Source: Nocardioides antri
GTDB taxonomy: Bacteria; Actinomycetota; Actinomycetes; Propionibacteriales; Nocardioidaceae
DNA length: 64,000 nt
Assembly (NCBI RefSeq): GCF_008373765.1
Contig: NZ_VUJW01000004.1
Location: 1 to 64,000, forward strand
Reading direction: 5' to 3'
The notes under the pieces were generated by a model. The model saw nothing but the letters and a program-made list of their open reading frames with translations. It searched no databases and was not told the origin of the DNA. The position numbers and the translations under genes are program-made. Position 1 is the first letter of the stretch. Each line of letters opens with the position of its first letter. Positions 40,715 through 49,617 of this stretch are shown piece by piece.

Positions 40715-40998
40715 GACAGCGCCGTGCCCGCGGCGCTGGGGAGGTCTGGCAGGACCTCCCAGTTGCCTCTCGGTTCCGCAAGGACTGGGCCGACCAGGAC
40801 GTCCACGAGCACCGCACCGGAACCAAGCGCTACCGGCACCCCGAGGTCGGCGAGGTCGAGGTCACCTACGACGTCTTCGCGCTGCCCGGCGAGCCCGGCC
40901 TCTCGGTCACCACCTATACCGCCGAGGAAGGCTCGGAGACCGCCGAGAAGCTCGCCCTCCTCGCCAGCTGGGCCGCGACGCGCAGTCAGCAGGGCTGA
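40711..40998 (+). pseudogene. remnant of MmyB-type XRE regulator (C-terminal ligand domain only)
   Basis: 95 residues from SRFRKDWADQDV through KRYRHPEVGEV to YTAEEGSETAEKLALLASW match the last third of MmyB-type ligand-binding domains, as in the complete regulator at 59984-60832 in this window (FRRLWERHEV, SIVHPEVG). The helix-turn-helix and most of the ligand domain are absent. The GTG at 40711 overlaps the previous stop, but there is no promoter or ribosome site, so a decayed fragment is most likely; a translated small protein is possible. Confidence 0.6.
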
Positions 40999-41015
40999 CC
41001 CCGACCGCGGCCGGG

Positions 41016-42236
41016 TCAGCCGCGGACGAGGACCCGCTTGGCCGGCTGCATCCGGGACGCGGGCGCAGCGAGCGTCCGCAGGTGGATGTTCTGCAGCAGG
41101 CCGATGGCGAGCATGCCGGCGAACATCGAGGAGCCGCCGTACGACACGAAGGGCAGCGGAACCCCGGTGACCGGCATGATGCCGACGCACATCCCGATGT
41201 TCTGGAACGCCTGGAAGCCGAACCAGCAGGCGATGCCGGCGGCGGCGATCCGGCCGAAGACGTCGTCGGTGCGGGAGGCGATGACCAGCGCGCGCCAGAT
41301 GACGACACCGAGCAGGCAGATCAACAGGCCGGCGCCGACCAGGCCGAGCTCCTCGCCGGCCACGGTGAAGACGAAGTCGGTGTGCTGCTCGGGCACGAAG
41401 CCGGAGCCGGTCTGCGATCCGTCGAAGAGGCCCTGGCCGAACAAACCTCCGTTGCCGACCGCGATCCGCGCCTGCTCCACGTTGTAGCCCGCACCGCGCG
41501 GGTCGCGACCGGGGTCGGTGAACGCGAGGAACCGGTCGACCTGGTACTGCTCGAGGAAGCCGGTGACCACGGCGAACGCGGCCACCAGCACGCCGGAGCC
41601 GACGAGCACCGCCAGCCAGCGCCGGTGGGCGCCGGACGCGGCGACCACGCCGAAGACGGTGGCGCTGAGCACGAGCATGGTGCCGAGGTCGGGCTGGGCG
41701 AGGATCAGCGCCGCGGGCAGCGCAGCGACCGCCAGCATGAGGAGTACGTCGACAGTGCCGACCCGGTCGCGCCAGCGGCCCTCACTGCGCTCGGCCACGA
41801 CCAGGGCCATCCCCACCACGACAGCGAGCTTGGCCAGCTCCGAGGGCTGGAGCGACAGCCCGCCGAGCATCAGCCAGGAGCGCGAGCCGTTGATGGTGGT
41901 GCCCATGACGAGGACGAGGACCAGCCCGACGACGGCCAGCCCGTAGGCGACCGGAGCGAGGATCCGGACCCAGCGGTGGTCGGTGGCGGCCACGACGACC
42001 ATCAGCCCGAGACCGATCCCGAGGTTGACGATCTGCTTGGCGAGGAACGCCTTCGGGTCGCCGCCGGTGAGGTCGTCACGGTTGACCGTCGCCGACCACA
42101 CCAGCACGCAGCCCAGGGCGCCGAGCAGCACGACCGCGCCGAGGAGGGCCAGGTCGAGGTCGCGCCAGGCCAGCCAGCCGGAGCCGCCGACGCGGCGGGA
42201 CCGGGTGGACGTCCGGATGGTGGGGGTCGCGGCCAT
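41016..42236 (-). CDS. rodA: rod shape-determining peptidoglycan polymerase RodA
   Basis: 406 residues with about ten membrane helices and SEDS family motifs: GSRSWL near residue 120, LQPSELAK, PDLGTMLV, NGGLFGQGL and FVSYGGSS. RodA polymerises glycan strands with its partner PBP2. The ATG at 42236 shares one base with the stop of pbp2 (TGATG), so translation is coupled. It closes the mre cluster on the left. Confidence 0.93.
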   Translation of the reverse strand: MAATPTIRTSTRSRRVGGSGWLAWRDLDLALLGAVVLLGALGCVLVWSATVNRDDLTGGDPKAFLAKQIVNLGIGLGLMVVVAATDHRWVRILAPVAYGLAVVGLVLVLVMGTTINGSRSWLMLGGLSLQPSELAKLAVVVGMALVVAERSEGRWRDRVGTVDVLLMLAVAALPAALILAQPDLGTMLVLSATVFGVVAASGAHRRWLAVLVGSGVLVAAFAVVTGFLEQYQVDRFLAFTDPGRDPRGAGYNVEQARIAVGNGGLFGQGLFDGSQTGSGFVPEQHTDFVFTVAGEELGLVGAGLLICLLGVVIWRALVIASRTDDVFGRIAAAGIACWFGFQAFQNIGMCVGIMPVTGVPLPFVSYGGSSMFAGMLAIGLLQNIHLRTLAAPASRMQPAKRVLVRG

Positions 42237-44365
42237 CAGTCCTCCTCGCGGACGGGCGGCAGGATCGATCCGTCGCGGCCGAACACGGGCAGCTTCTCGG
42301 GCGGGACGGTGCCGGGGATCGCCGCCTTCGACGGCACCACGCGCTCCCCCTGGACGCCGTACAACGCCTCCCAGATCTTGCGGATGCCGGGTCCGGAGGT
42401 GCCGGAGCCGGTGCCGCCCTGGCTGACCATCATCACGACCACGTAGTCGTCGGTGTAGGACGCCACCCACGACGTCGACTGCTTCCCGTAGACCTCGGCC
42501 GACCCCGTCTTCGAGCGGATCTGCACCTGGTCGAGCGGGAAGCCGCCGAGCCGCCACGCCATGGTGCCCTCGCGGCTGACGGTCTTGAGCGCCTCGTCGA
42601 TGTAGGTCAGGACCGAGTCCGGCAGGTCGACGTCGCCGCCCTTCGACGGCTCGATCTCGCGGATCACCTCGCCGTCCGGGGAGACGATCGCCTTGCCGAC
42701 CCGCGGCTCCCACAGCGTGCCGCCGTTGGCGATGGCCGCGTAGCCCCGCGCGAGCTGGAGCGGGGTGACGATGGTGTCGCCCTGGCCGATCGCGAAGTTC
42801 ACCGCGTCACCGGCGCGGTAGGCGTAGCCCTCGACACAGAACTCGTAGGCGAACTTGTAGACGAAGTCGCTGGTCTTGTCGTCCTGCGGCTTGTCGGCGA
42901 TGCCGCAGTAGTAGTCCTTCATGGAGCGGTAGTAGGCGAGCTTCCACTTGCGGTCGGCGATCCGGCCGGACGCCTCGCCGGGGATGTCGATGCCGGTGGG
43001 CCTGCCGAAGCCGAAGGTCTTCGCCTCCTCGACCAGCGGGTCCTTGGCGTCGACGTCAGCGACGTCGGAGCCGAACCGCTGCCAGTAGTCGTAGCCGACC
43101 CGGTAGAAGAAGGTGTTGCAGGAGACCTTGAGGGCGTCGGCGAACGAGATGTAGCCGTAGGCGCCGGACTCGTAGTTCTTCCAGGCCCGGTTGCCCACGG
43201 TGAAGGACGACGAGCAGTTGAGCCGGGTGTCCGCGCTGTAGCCGTGGGTCAGCGCAGCGGCCGTCATGAACGGCTTCCAGGTCGACCCCGGCGCGAACTG
43301 GCCCTGCATCGCCCTCCCCAGCAGCGGCGTGCCGGCGGCCTCGGAGTAGAGCCGCTTCAGCTGCTTCTGGGTGATGCCGCCGACCCACACCGAGGGGTCG
43401 TACGTCGGCTGGCTGGCCATCGCCACGATGCGGCCGGTGTCGACCTCCATCACGACCGCGGCGCCGGCGTCGGCGACGTACGGCCTTCCGGTCACGGTGT
43501 CCACGGTGGACCGCGCGATCCTGATCATCTCGTGCAGCTGCCGCTCGACGACCGACTGCACCTTGGCGTCGATCGAGGTGACGAGGGTGTCACCGGGCTG
43601 GGCCTGGATGTCGCCCTCCTCGCCGATGACCTCGCCGTTGGCGTTGACCAACACCTGCTGGAAGCCGGGCTGGCCGCGCAACCAGGCGTCGTACTCCTTC
43701 TCGACGCCGGCCCGGCCGACCACGGACGCGCCGTTGACCGAGGAGTCGCCGCCCAGCTCGGCGGCCTCGAGCTCCTCCTTGGTGATCGGGCTGAGGTAGC
43801 CGAGCAGGTGCGCGGCATTGATGCCGTAGGGCTCCGGGTAGTCGCGCACGCTCTGCTGCACGACCACGACGCCGGGGAAGTCCTCCGGCTGCTCGTTGAT
43901 GCGCAGCGCGGTGGCGTCGTCGAGGTCCTGCGCGACCGGGACCGGCTGGTACGGCGAGCCGTTCCAGCACACGCCCTCCTTCGCGCCCACGGTGCCGCAC
44001 AGCACGAGCTTGCGGGCGATCTGGCGCGGCTCCAGGTCGAGCACCCGGCCGACGCGCTCGAGGAGCGCACGCCGTGTCCGCGGCTCCATCCGCCCGATCA
44101 GGGTGCGGTCGACGGACGCGACCCAGGTGAGCCGGTTGGTGACCAGTGGCCGTCCCATCGCGTCGACGATCAGGCCGCGCTCGGGCTGGACCACCACGTC
44201 GCGCACCGACTGCGAGGCAGCCTTGCCCTGGTACTCCTCCCCCGTCACCACCTGCAGGTAGTAGAGGCGGGCGGCGAGGGTCGCGAGCAGCGAGAACGCC
44301 AGGGCCTGGATCACGATCAGCCGTAGCCGGCTGCGGTGCGAGGAGCTGCTGGAGGTCGCGGCCAT
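42236..44365 (-). CDS. mrdA: penicillin-binding protein 2 (class B transpeptidase)
   Basis: 709 residues: a membrane anchor at residues 15-37, a PBP dimerisation domain, and a transpeptidase domain with GSTWK (catalytic Ser near residue 361), SCN and KTGSAE in the C-terminal part. It crosslinks peptidoglycan made by RodA in the elongation machinery. The ATG at 44365 overlaps the mreD stop by one base (TGATG). Low-complexity Ser run at residues 5-9. Confidence 0.93.
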   Translation of the reverse strand: MAATSSSSSHRSRLRLIVIQALAFSLLATLAARLYYLQVVTGEEYQGKAASQSVRDVVVQPERGLIVDAMGRPLVTNRLTWVASVDRTLIGRMEPRTRRALLERVGRVLDLEPRQIARKLVLCGTVGAKEGVCWNGSPYQPVPVAQDLDDATALRINEQPEDFPGVVVVQQSVRDYPEPYGINAAHLLGYLSPITKEELEAAELGGDSSVNGASVVGRAGVEKEYDAWLRGQPGFQQVLVNANGEVIGEEGDIQAQPGDTLVTSIDAKVQSVVERQLHEMIRIARSTVDTVTGRPYVADAGAAVVMEVDTGRIVAMASQPTYDPSVWVGGITQKQLKRLYSEAAGTPLLGRAMQGQFAPGSTWKPFMTAAALTHGYSADTRLNCSSSFTVGNRAWKNYESGAYGYISFADALKVSCNTFFYRVGYDYWQRFGSDVADVDAKDPLVEEAKTFGFGRPTGIDIPGEASGRIADRKWKLAYYRSMKDYYCGIADKPQDDKTSDFVYKFAYEFCVEGYAYRAGDAVNFAIGQGDTIVTPLQLARGYAAIANGGTLWEPRVGKAIVSPDGEVIREIEPSKGGDVDLPDSVLTYIDEALKTVSREGTMAWRLGGFPLDQVQIRSKTGSAEVYGKQSTSWVASYTDDYVVVMMVSQGGTGSGTSGPGIRKIWEALYGVQGERVVPSKAAIPGTVPPEKLPVFGRDGSILPPVREED

Positions 44366-44934
44366 CAGACAGGCGTCCGCCGTGGGGTGCGCGGGGTCAC
44401 CTGGGCCGGGCGGGCGCCCGGCTCGCGCGTGAAGAGCCACACCGTCGCCGGGACGACGACGGCTGCGGCGAGGACGTCGTACACGGCCGCGGCGAGGACG
44501 ACCTCGAGCAGCTGGCCGAGGTCGACGGCGGGGTCGCGCAGCAGCAGGCCGGAGAGGGCGAACACCGAGATGCCGACGAACGCGCCGCCCGCGCCGGCCG
44601 CCAGCATGAGCGGGTACGACGGCCGCCCGCCGGACTGCCCGGAGTCGTGGTCGTGCGCGAACCGCCCGACGACGTACCCGACGACCATCAGCGCCAGCGC
44701 CCACCGCCCCGCCGCGTGGTCGGCCGGGGGCGCCACGTCGAGCAGCAGGCCGGCGCCGAACCCGAGCAGGGTGGCGAACCGGGGGTCGGTGACCAGCGCC
44801 GCGCCGACGACGGAGAGCAGCACCAGGTCGGGCACGACGCCGTCCCAGGCGAGGTGCGGGAAGACGGTGACCTGCAGCAGCAGCGCCATGACGACGGCGA
44901 GCAGCGCGGTGAACGGACGCCGGGTGCCTCTCAT
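44365..44934 (-). CDS. mreD: rod shape-determining protein MreD
   Basis: 189 residues with about five membrane helices (VFPHLAWDGVVPDLVLL, LGFGAGLLLDV, and C-terminal pairs), the usual MreD layout. It links MreB filaments to the elongation enzymes. Its ATG overlaps the mreC stop (ATGA, 44931-44934). The C-terminal tail is Pro/Arg-rich and longer than in many homologues. Confidence 0.9.
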   Translation of the reverse strand: MRGTRRPFTALLAVVMALLLQVTVFPHLAWDGVVPDLVLLSVVGAALVTDPRFATLLGFGAGLLLDVAPPADHAAGRWALALMVVGYVVGRFAHDHDSGQSGGRPSYPLMLAAGAGGAFVGISVFALSGLLLRDPAVDLGQLLEVVLAAAVYDVLAAAVVVPATVWLFTREPGARPAQVTPRTPRRTPV

Positions 44935-45884
44935 GACACCCCTCCGCCCTGGACGGTGCAGCCTGCCTCGATCACGCGCTCGCCGCCCGAGGGGACGACG
45001 ACGCCGACCAGGTCGAGCGCGGTGAAGTCGACGTACGGCTCGAGGACGGCGCGGTAGGTGCCGAGGCGCAGCTCCTCGTAGACCCGCGAGACCTCGCCGA
45101 TCGGGACGCCGGAGACGTACGGCGCGCCCCCCTCGCTACCCCAGGTCACGACCGCCTGTCCCCGCTCCGGCACGACGGTGTTGTCGAGGAGCCGCAGGTC
45201 GAGCGGAGCATCGTCCGCGAGGCCGCCCCGGCCGTCGACCATGCCGTTCTCCATGTTGTCGCCGACCCGGCCGCCCACGCTGGACGCGGCATCGACGATG
45301 AGCAGCACGGTGGCGGTGTGGCTGGTGACCTCGAGGATCCGGCCGACCAGCCCGTCGGCGTTGAGGACGGTCAGGTCGGGGCGCAGCCCGGCGTCCGAGC
45401 CGGCGTCAATCGTGACCGTGCTCGAGAACGACTGCGCGGAGCCGTAGCCGATGACCCGAGCGGGCGCGAGCGCGTAGCCGAGGTCGGTCATCCGGCACAG
45501 ACCGAGGAGCTCGTCGCGCCGGTTCTCGTCGTACGGACCCCGGAGCAGCTCCAGCTCCTTGTCCTTGTTGTCGGCCTCGGCCGCGGCCAGGGCCTCGCGG
45601 AGGTCGGCGTTGGTGCGGAGGGCATCGGGGATCCCGACGATCGGTGCGAGGACGGTCGCGACACCCGCCTGGGCCGGGCCGAGCACCTCGCCGGCGACCC
45701 GGCGGACCGGCGCGACCGGCGACTCCTCACCGCTGGTGCTGTCGACCACCATCAGCGCGACGCACGCCAGGACCAGCGCGACCAGCAGCGAGCGCGAGGG
45801 CATGCCGCGCTGCTCCTGGCGCTCCCGGGCCGTGGCGACCTGCCGGACCGGGCTCTGCCGCGGTGGCCGGGTGTCGAGGGACAT
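44931..45884 (-). CDS. mreC: rod shape-determining protein MreC
   Basis: 317 residues: a cytoplasmic basic N-terminus, one membrane helix (about residues 31-48), a coiled-coil stretch (LREALAAAEADNKDKELELL) and a beta-rich periplasmic domain with the VIGYGSAQS and DGLVGRI motifs of MreC. The ATG at 45884 shares one base with the mreB stop (TGATG). Confidence 0.93.
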   Translation of the reverse strand: MSLDTRPPRQSPVRQVATARERQEQRGMPSRSLLVALVLACVALMVVDSTSGEESPVAPVRRVAGEVLGPAQAGVATVLAPIVGIPDALRTNADLREALAAAEADNKDKELELLRGPYDENRRDELLGLCRMTDLGYALAPARVIGYGSAQSFSSTVTIDAGSDAGLRPDLTVLNADGLVGRILEVTSHTATVLLIVDAASSVGGRVGDNMENGMVDGRGGLADDAPLDLRLLDNTVVPERGQAVVTWGSEGGAPYVSGVPIGEVSRVYEELRLGTYRAVLEPYVDFTALDLVGVVVPSGGERVIEAGCTVQGGGVS

Positions 45885-46915
45885 CAGAATCGCCTCGGGT
45901 TGGTGACCAGGACCTGCTGGAGCGCCTCGAACTCCTCCACGCACCGGCCGGCGCCCAGGGCGACGGAGACCAGCGGGTCCTCGGCGACGTGGACGGGCAT
46001 CCCGGTCTCGTGGCGGATCCGCTCGTCGAGGCCGTGGAGCAGGGCACCGCCACCGGTGAGCACGATGCCGCGGTCCATGATGTCGCCGGCGAGCTCCGGC
46101 GGGGTCTGGTCGAGCGTGACGCGTACGGCGTCCACGATCGCGTGCAGCGGCTCGTCGAGGGCGTGCCGGATGTCGGCGGCCGTGACGGTGACCGTCCGCG
46201 GCAGGCCGGTGACCAGGTCGCGGCCGCGGACCTCACCCTCGGGCTCGCGCGGGGCGGGGAACGCGGACCCGAGGGTCAGCTTGACCTCCTCGGCGGTGCG
46301 CTCGCCGAGCATGAGGCCGTGCTCCTTCTTCATGTAGGCGACGATCGCGGCGTCGAGCTCGTCGCCGGCGGTGCGGATGCTGAGGCTGGTGACGATCCCG
46401 CCGAGGGAGATCACCGCGACCTCCGTCGTACCGCCGCCGACGTCGACGACCATGTTGCCGGTCGGCTCGTGCACGGGGAGGCCGGCGCCGATCGCGGCGG
46501 CCACGGGCTCCTCGACGACGTACACGCGCCGGGCGCCGGCCTGGTAGCCGGCCTCCTTCACCGCGCGCTGCTCGACCGGGGTGATGGCGCTCGGCACGCA
46601 GATGACCATTCGCGGCTTCGCGAAGTAGCGGCGCTTGTGGACCCGCGCGATGAAGTGGCGGAGCATCTGCTCGGTCGCCTCGAAGTCGGCGATCACGCCG
46701 TCGCGCAGCGGGCGCAGCGCGGTGATGTTGTCGGGGGTGCGGCCCATCATCGCCTTCGCCTCGTGCCCGACCGCGATGACGTCGCCGGTCGAGTCGTTGA
46801 GCGCGACCACGCTCGGCTCGTCGAGCAGGACGCCGCGGCGCCGGACGTAGACCAAGGTGTTGGCGGTGCCGAGGTCGACGGCCAGGTCGCGACCGATGAT
46901 GCTGTTCGCCCTCAA
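45884..46915 (-). CDS. mreB: rod shape-determining actin homologue MreB
   Basis: 343 residues with actin-fold motifs [25 protein letters not shown] and [12 protein letters not shown]. It polymerises under the membrane and guides lateral wall growth. The TTG at 46915 is the best start: it gives the usual short N-terminus before [13 protein letters not shown], and the ATG at 46920 is out of frame. It begins the mreB-mreC-mreD-mrdA-rodA series, in which every junction overlaps by 1-4 bases. Confidence 0.95.
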   Translation of the reverse strand: MRANSIIGRDLAVDLGTANTLVYVRRRGVLLDEPSVVALNDSTGDVIAVGHEAKAMMGRTPDNITALRPLRDGVIADFEATEQMLRHFIARVHKRRYFAKPRMVICVPSAITPVEQRAVKEAGYQAGARRVYVVEEPVAAAIGAGLPVHEPTGNMVVDVGGGTTEVAVISLGGIVTSLSIRTAGDELDAAIVAYMKKEHGLMLGERTAEEVKLTLGSAFPAPREPEGEVRGRDLVTGLPRTVTVTAADIRHALDEPLHAIVDAVRVTLDQTPPELAGDIMDRGIVLTGGGALLHGLDERIRHETGMPVHVAEDPLVSVALGAGRCVEEFEALQQVLVTNPRRF

Positions 46916-47130
46916 CGCATGCCTCGCAGACTCACCGAGGGTCCGACCGCCGTCGGTCAGGCCCAGGCCGTACGCGACGGGGAAGCCGGTGCGCCCCGAG
47001 GAGGCGGTGCGCCGGGGTGGGTCTCGGGCGCACGATCCGGGACCCTCCGCTTGCGAGGGTAGGTAAGGCTCAGCCTGTCACCACGGAGGCACGCCGATAC
47101 GTGTGTGACGGATGTGACGTCTGTGGTAGG

Positions 47131-47538
47131 TCAGAGCTGGGGGAACCAGAGCGCGATCTCGCGCGCGGCGGACTCGGGGGAGTCGGAGCCGTGGACCAGG
47201 TTCTCGCGATTGGAGAGCGAGAGGTCGCCGCGGATGGTGCCGGGAGCGGCCTTGCGACCGTCGGTCGCGCCGTTGATGGCCCGGACGACCTCGATCGCCT
47301 CGTCGCCCTCGAGCACGAGTGCGACGAGCGGGCCGCTGGTCACGAAGTCGCGCAGCGGCGGGTAGAAGTCCTTCTGGACGTGCTCGTGGTAGTGCGCGTC
47401 GGCCTGGGCGGCATCGATGTGGCGCTGCTCCATCGCGACGACGGTGAGGCCCTTCGCCTCGAACCGCGAGAGCACGTTGCCCACCAGGCCGCGGCGTACG
47501 GCGTCGGGCTTGATCAGGACCAGGGTGCGTTGGGTCAC
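47131..47538 (-). CDS. ndk: nucleoside diphosphate kinase
   Basis: 135 residues with the NDK signature NLVHGSDS (phosphorylated His116) and KPDAVRRG near the start. It balances nucleoside triphosphate pools. The GTG at 47538 has TAGAGT (47545-47550) six bases upstream, and that hexamer overlaps the TAG stop of the tetR gene, so ndk seems to have its own promoter despite lying 9 bp after tetR. mreB follows 215 bp downstream. Confidence 0.95.
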   Translation of the reverse strand: MTQRTLVLIKPDAVRRGLVGNVLSRFEAKGLTVVAMEQRHIDAAQADAHYHEHVQKDFYPPLRDFVTSGPLVALVLEGDEAIEVVRAINGATDGRKAAPGTIRGDLSLSNRENLVHGSDSPESAAREIALWFPQL

Positions 47539-47547
47539 GCGCGGACT

Positions 47548-48135
47548 CTACCGATGCTCCTCACCGAGCAACGGCACGAGGTACTTCGTCGCGAAGGCCC
47601 GGGTGGCCTCGTCGTCGTGCATCGGGATCCGGCCGTCCGGCGCGAGCACGAGGCTGAGCGCGAGCCGGGCCTGGATCTCGGCCACGAGGTCGGCATCCAC
47701 GTCGAGGTAGCGCCCCTCGTCCTGCAGGTCACGGATCCAGCCGGCGATGTAGTCACGGACCATCACCATGATCTGGTCGGCCAGCTGGCCCGGCGGCACG
47801 GCCTCGCCGTCGTCGCCGTCGCCGCGGAGCAGCCGGACCAGGAGCTGCCGGTCGGCGACGGCGTGCGCGAAGGCCGTGAACCCCGCCGCCGCCTGGCCCT
47901 CGACCGTCGCCTCCTCCGCCAGCGCCGCGTCCACGACGCCGACCACCTTGGCGGCCTCGCGCAGCAGCAGGGCCCGGACGAGCTCCATCTTGCGCGGGAA
48001 CCGGCGGTAGACGGTGGCGACGCCGAGGCCGGCCGCCTCGGCGATCTGGTTCATCGTCGTACGACGCACGCCCCCCTCGGCGAGGACCCCGTAGGCGGCG
48101 TCGAGGATCCGCACGGTCGCCGGGTCGATGTCCAT
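47548..48135 (-). CDS. TetR family regulator of the ALDH/SDR/P450 operon
   Basis: 195 residues. The N-terminal helix-turn-helix reads TTMNQIAEAAGLGVATVYRRF; the rest is a helical ligand domain. ATG 48135 follows TAGGGT (48143-48148) by seven bases. It diverges from the aldehyde dehydrogenase gene, and a 31-bp palindrome lies between the two starts, so it very likely represses itself and the catabolic operon. The effector may be the operon substrate or a product. Confidence 0.9.
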   Translation of the reverse strand: MDIDPATVRILDAAYGVLAEGGVRRTTMNQIAEAAGLGVATVYRRFPRKMELVRALLLREAAKVVGVVDAALAEEATVEGQAAAGFTAFAHAVADRQLLVRLLRGDGDDGEAVPPGQLADQIMVMVRDYIAGWIRDLQDEGRYLDVDADLVAEIQARLALSLVLAPDGRIPMHDDEATRAFATKYLVPLLGEEHR

Positions 48136-48164
48136 GCCGCAGACCCTAGCCGCGCCGGCCTTCC

Positions 48165-48195
48165 GGTGATAGATTCCCAAGCACTTTCTATCACC
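48165..48195. promoter_or_regulatory. TetR operator between tetR and aldehyde dehydrogenase operon
   Basis: Perfect 9-bp arms GGTGATAGA (48165-48173) and TCTATCACC (48187-48195) flank a 13-bp centre. It is the only strong palindrome in the 76-bp divergent region, 17 bp upstream of the aldehyde dehydrogenase start and 30 bp upstream of tetR. Confidence 0.8.
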
Positions 48196-48211
48196 GCAGT
48201 GTGGAGGCCCC

Positions 48212-49594
48212 ATGGCGCTCACGTCCGCCGAGCAGCTCGTCCGCAGGCTCCGCACGACCTTCGAGTCCGGCCGGACCCGCGACCTGGACTGGCGTCGCGA
48301 CCAGCTCCGCTCGCTGTCGCGGATGCTGAGAGACAACGAGGGGGCGCTCCTCGCCGCCCTGGCCGAGGACCTCGGGAAGCCGCGGTTCGAGGCGTGGGCC
48401 GGCGACATCGCCGCCTCCGCCGCCGAGGCCGACCACCTGCGCAAGCGCCTGGGCGGCTGGGCCAAGGACTCCTCCGCGCGGATGCCGATGGCGTTCCTGC
48501 CCGCCCGGGCGAGCATCCGCCACGAGCCGCGGGGCGTCGTGCTCGTCATCGCGCCGTGGAACTACCCCGTCTACCTCCTGGCCACGCCGCTCGCCGCCGC
48601 CCTCGCCGCCGGCAACGCCGTCGTCTGCAAGCCCTCGGAGCTCGCGCCGGCCACCTCGGCGCTGGTCACCCGGCTCGCCGGCGAGTACCTCGACCCGTCC
48701 GCCGTCGTCTTCGTCGAGGGCGGCGTCGAGGACACGACCGCGCTGCTCGAGCAGCGTTTCGACCACATCCTCTACACCGGCAACGGGACGGTCGGCCGGA
48801 TCGTCGCCGAGGCGGCGGCGCGCCACCTCACCCCGACCACGCTGGAGCTCGGCGGCAAGAGCCCGGCGATCGTCGACCGCGACGCCAACCTCAAGCAGGC
48901 CGCCAGCCGGGTCGCGTTCGCGAAGTGGTCCAACGCCGGGCAGACCTGCATCGCCGTCGACCACGTGTGGGTCCACCACGACGTGCACGACGAGCTCGTC
49001 GACCGGCTCGCCACCGAGGTCCGCGCGCGCTACGGCGACGACCCGCGCCAGAGCCCCGACTTCGGCCGGATCGTCAACGAGCGGCACGCCGCACGGATCG
49101 GCGGGCTGCTCGACGCCGGTGGCTACGACGAGGTCGTCGCGGGTGGCACGGTCGACGTCGCGGACAGGTACGTCGCACCGACGATCCTCACCGGCGTCAA
49201 GCCGGACGCGGCCCTGATGGGCGAGGAGATCTTCGGGCCGGTCCTCCCCGTCCTCGGGTTCGGCGACATCAGCGAGCCGATCGCCCACGTCAACGCGGGC
49301 GAGCATCCGCTGGCGCTCTACGTCTTCTCGCGGCACAACGTCGACCGGGTCCTCGAGCAGACCACGTCCGGCGGCGCCTGCGTGAACGACACGATGATGC
49401 AGGTCTTCCCGCCCAGCCTCCCCTTCGGGGGCGTCGGCGCGAGCGGCTACGGGGCCTACCACGGCAAGTGGGGGTTCGAGACGTTCAGCCACCGCCGGGC
49501 GGTGTTCCGCCGGCCCTCGTTCTTCGTCGAGCCGGCACTCGCGAAGGCGCCCTACACCGCCGTCAAAGAGCGCATCGCGCGCCTCGTCTACTGA
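48212..49594 (+). CDS. aldehyde dehydrogenase, class 3-like
   Basis: 460 residues with APWNYP, TGNGTVG, TLELGGKSP (catalytic-region Glu about 212) and NAGQTC with catalytic Cys246. The length and the C-terminal membrane-leaning segment (VFRRPSFF) resemble class 3/CALDH long-chain aldehyde dehydrogenases. It would oxidise the aldehyde made by the downstream SDR. The ATG at 48212 has GGAGG upstream. First gene of a four-gene operon whose members overlap or are within 23 bp. Confidence 0.92.
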   Translation: MALTSAEQLVRRLRTTFESGRTRDLDWRRDQLRSLSRMLRDNEGALLAALAEDLGKPRFEAWAGDIAASAAEADHLRKRLGGWAKDSSARMPMAFLPARASIRHEPRGVVLVIAPWNYPVYLLATPLAAALAAGNAVVCKPSELAPATSALVTRLAGEYLDPSAVVFVEGGVEDTTALLEQRFDHILYTGNGTVGRIVAEAAARHLTPTTLELGGKSPAIVDRDANLKQAASRVAFAKWSNAGQTCIAVDHVWVHHDVHDELVDRLATEVRARYGDDPRQSPDFGRIVNERHAARIGGLLDAGGYDEVVAGGTVDVADRYVAPTILTGVKPDAALMGEEIFGPVLPVLGFGDISEPIAHVNAGEHPLALYVFSRHNVDRVLEQTTSGGACVNDTMMQVFPPSLPFGGVGASGYGAYHGKWGFETFSHRRAVFRRPSFFVEPALAKAPYTAVKERIARLVY

Positions 49595-49617
49595 CCGCCA
49601 CCCAGGAGGACACCCCC

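Noticed and set aside
46918-46920. ATG just upstream of mreB as the start codon
   Set aside because: It is out of frame and runs into a stop at the third codon; TTG 46915 is in frame.
47131-48195. ndk and mreB as part of the TetR-controlled operon
   Set aside because: A -10-like box overlapping the tetR stop gives ndk its own start, and the 215-bp gap before mreB leaves room for another promoter.
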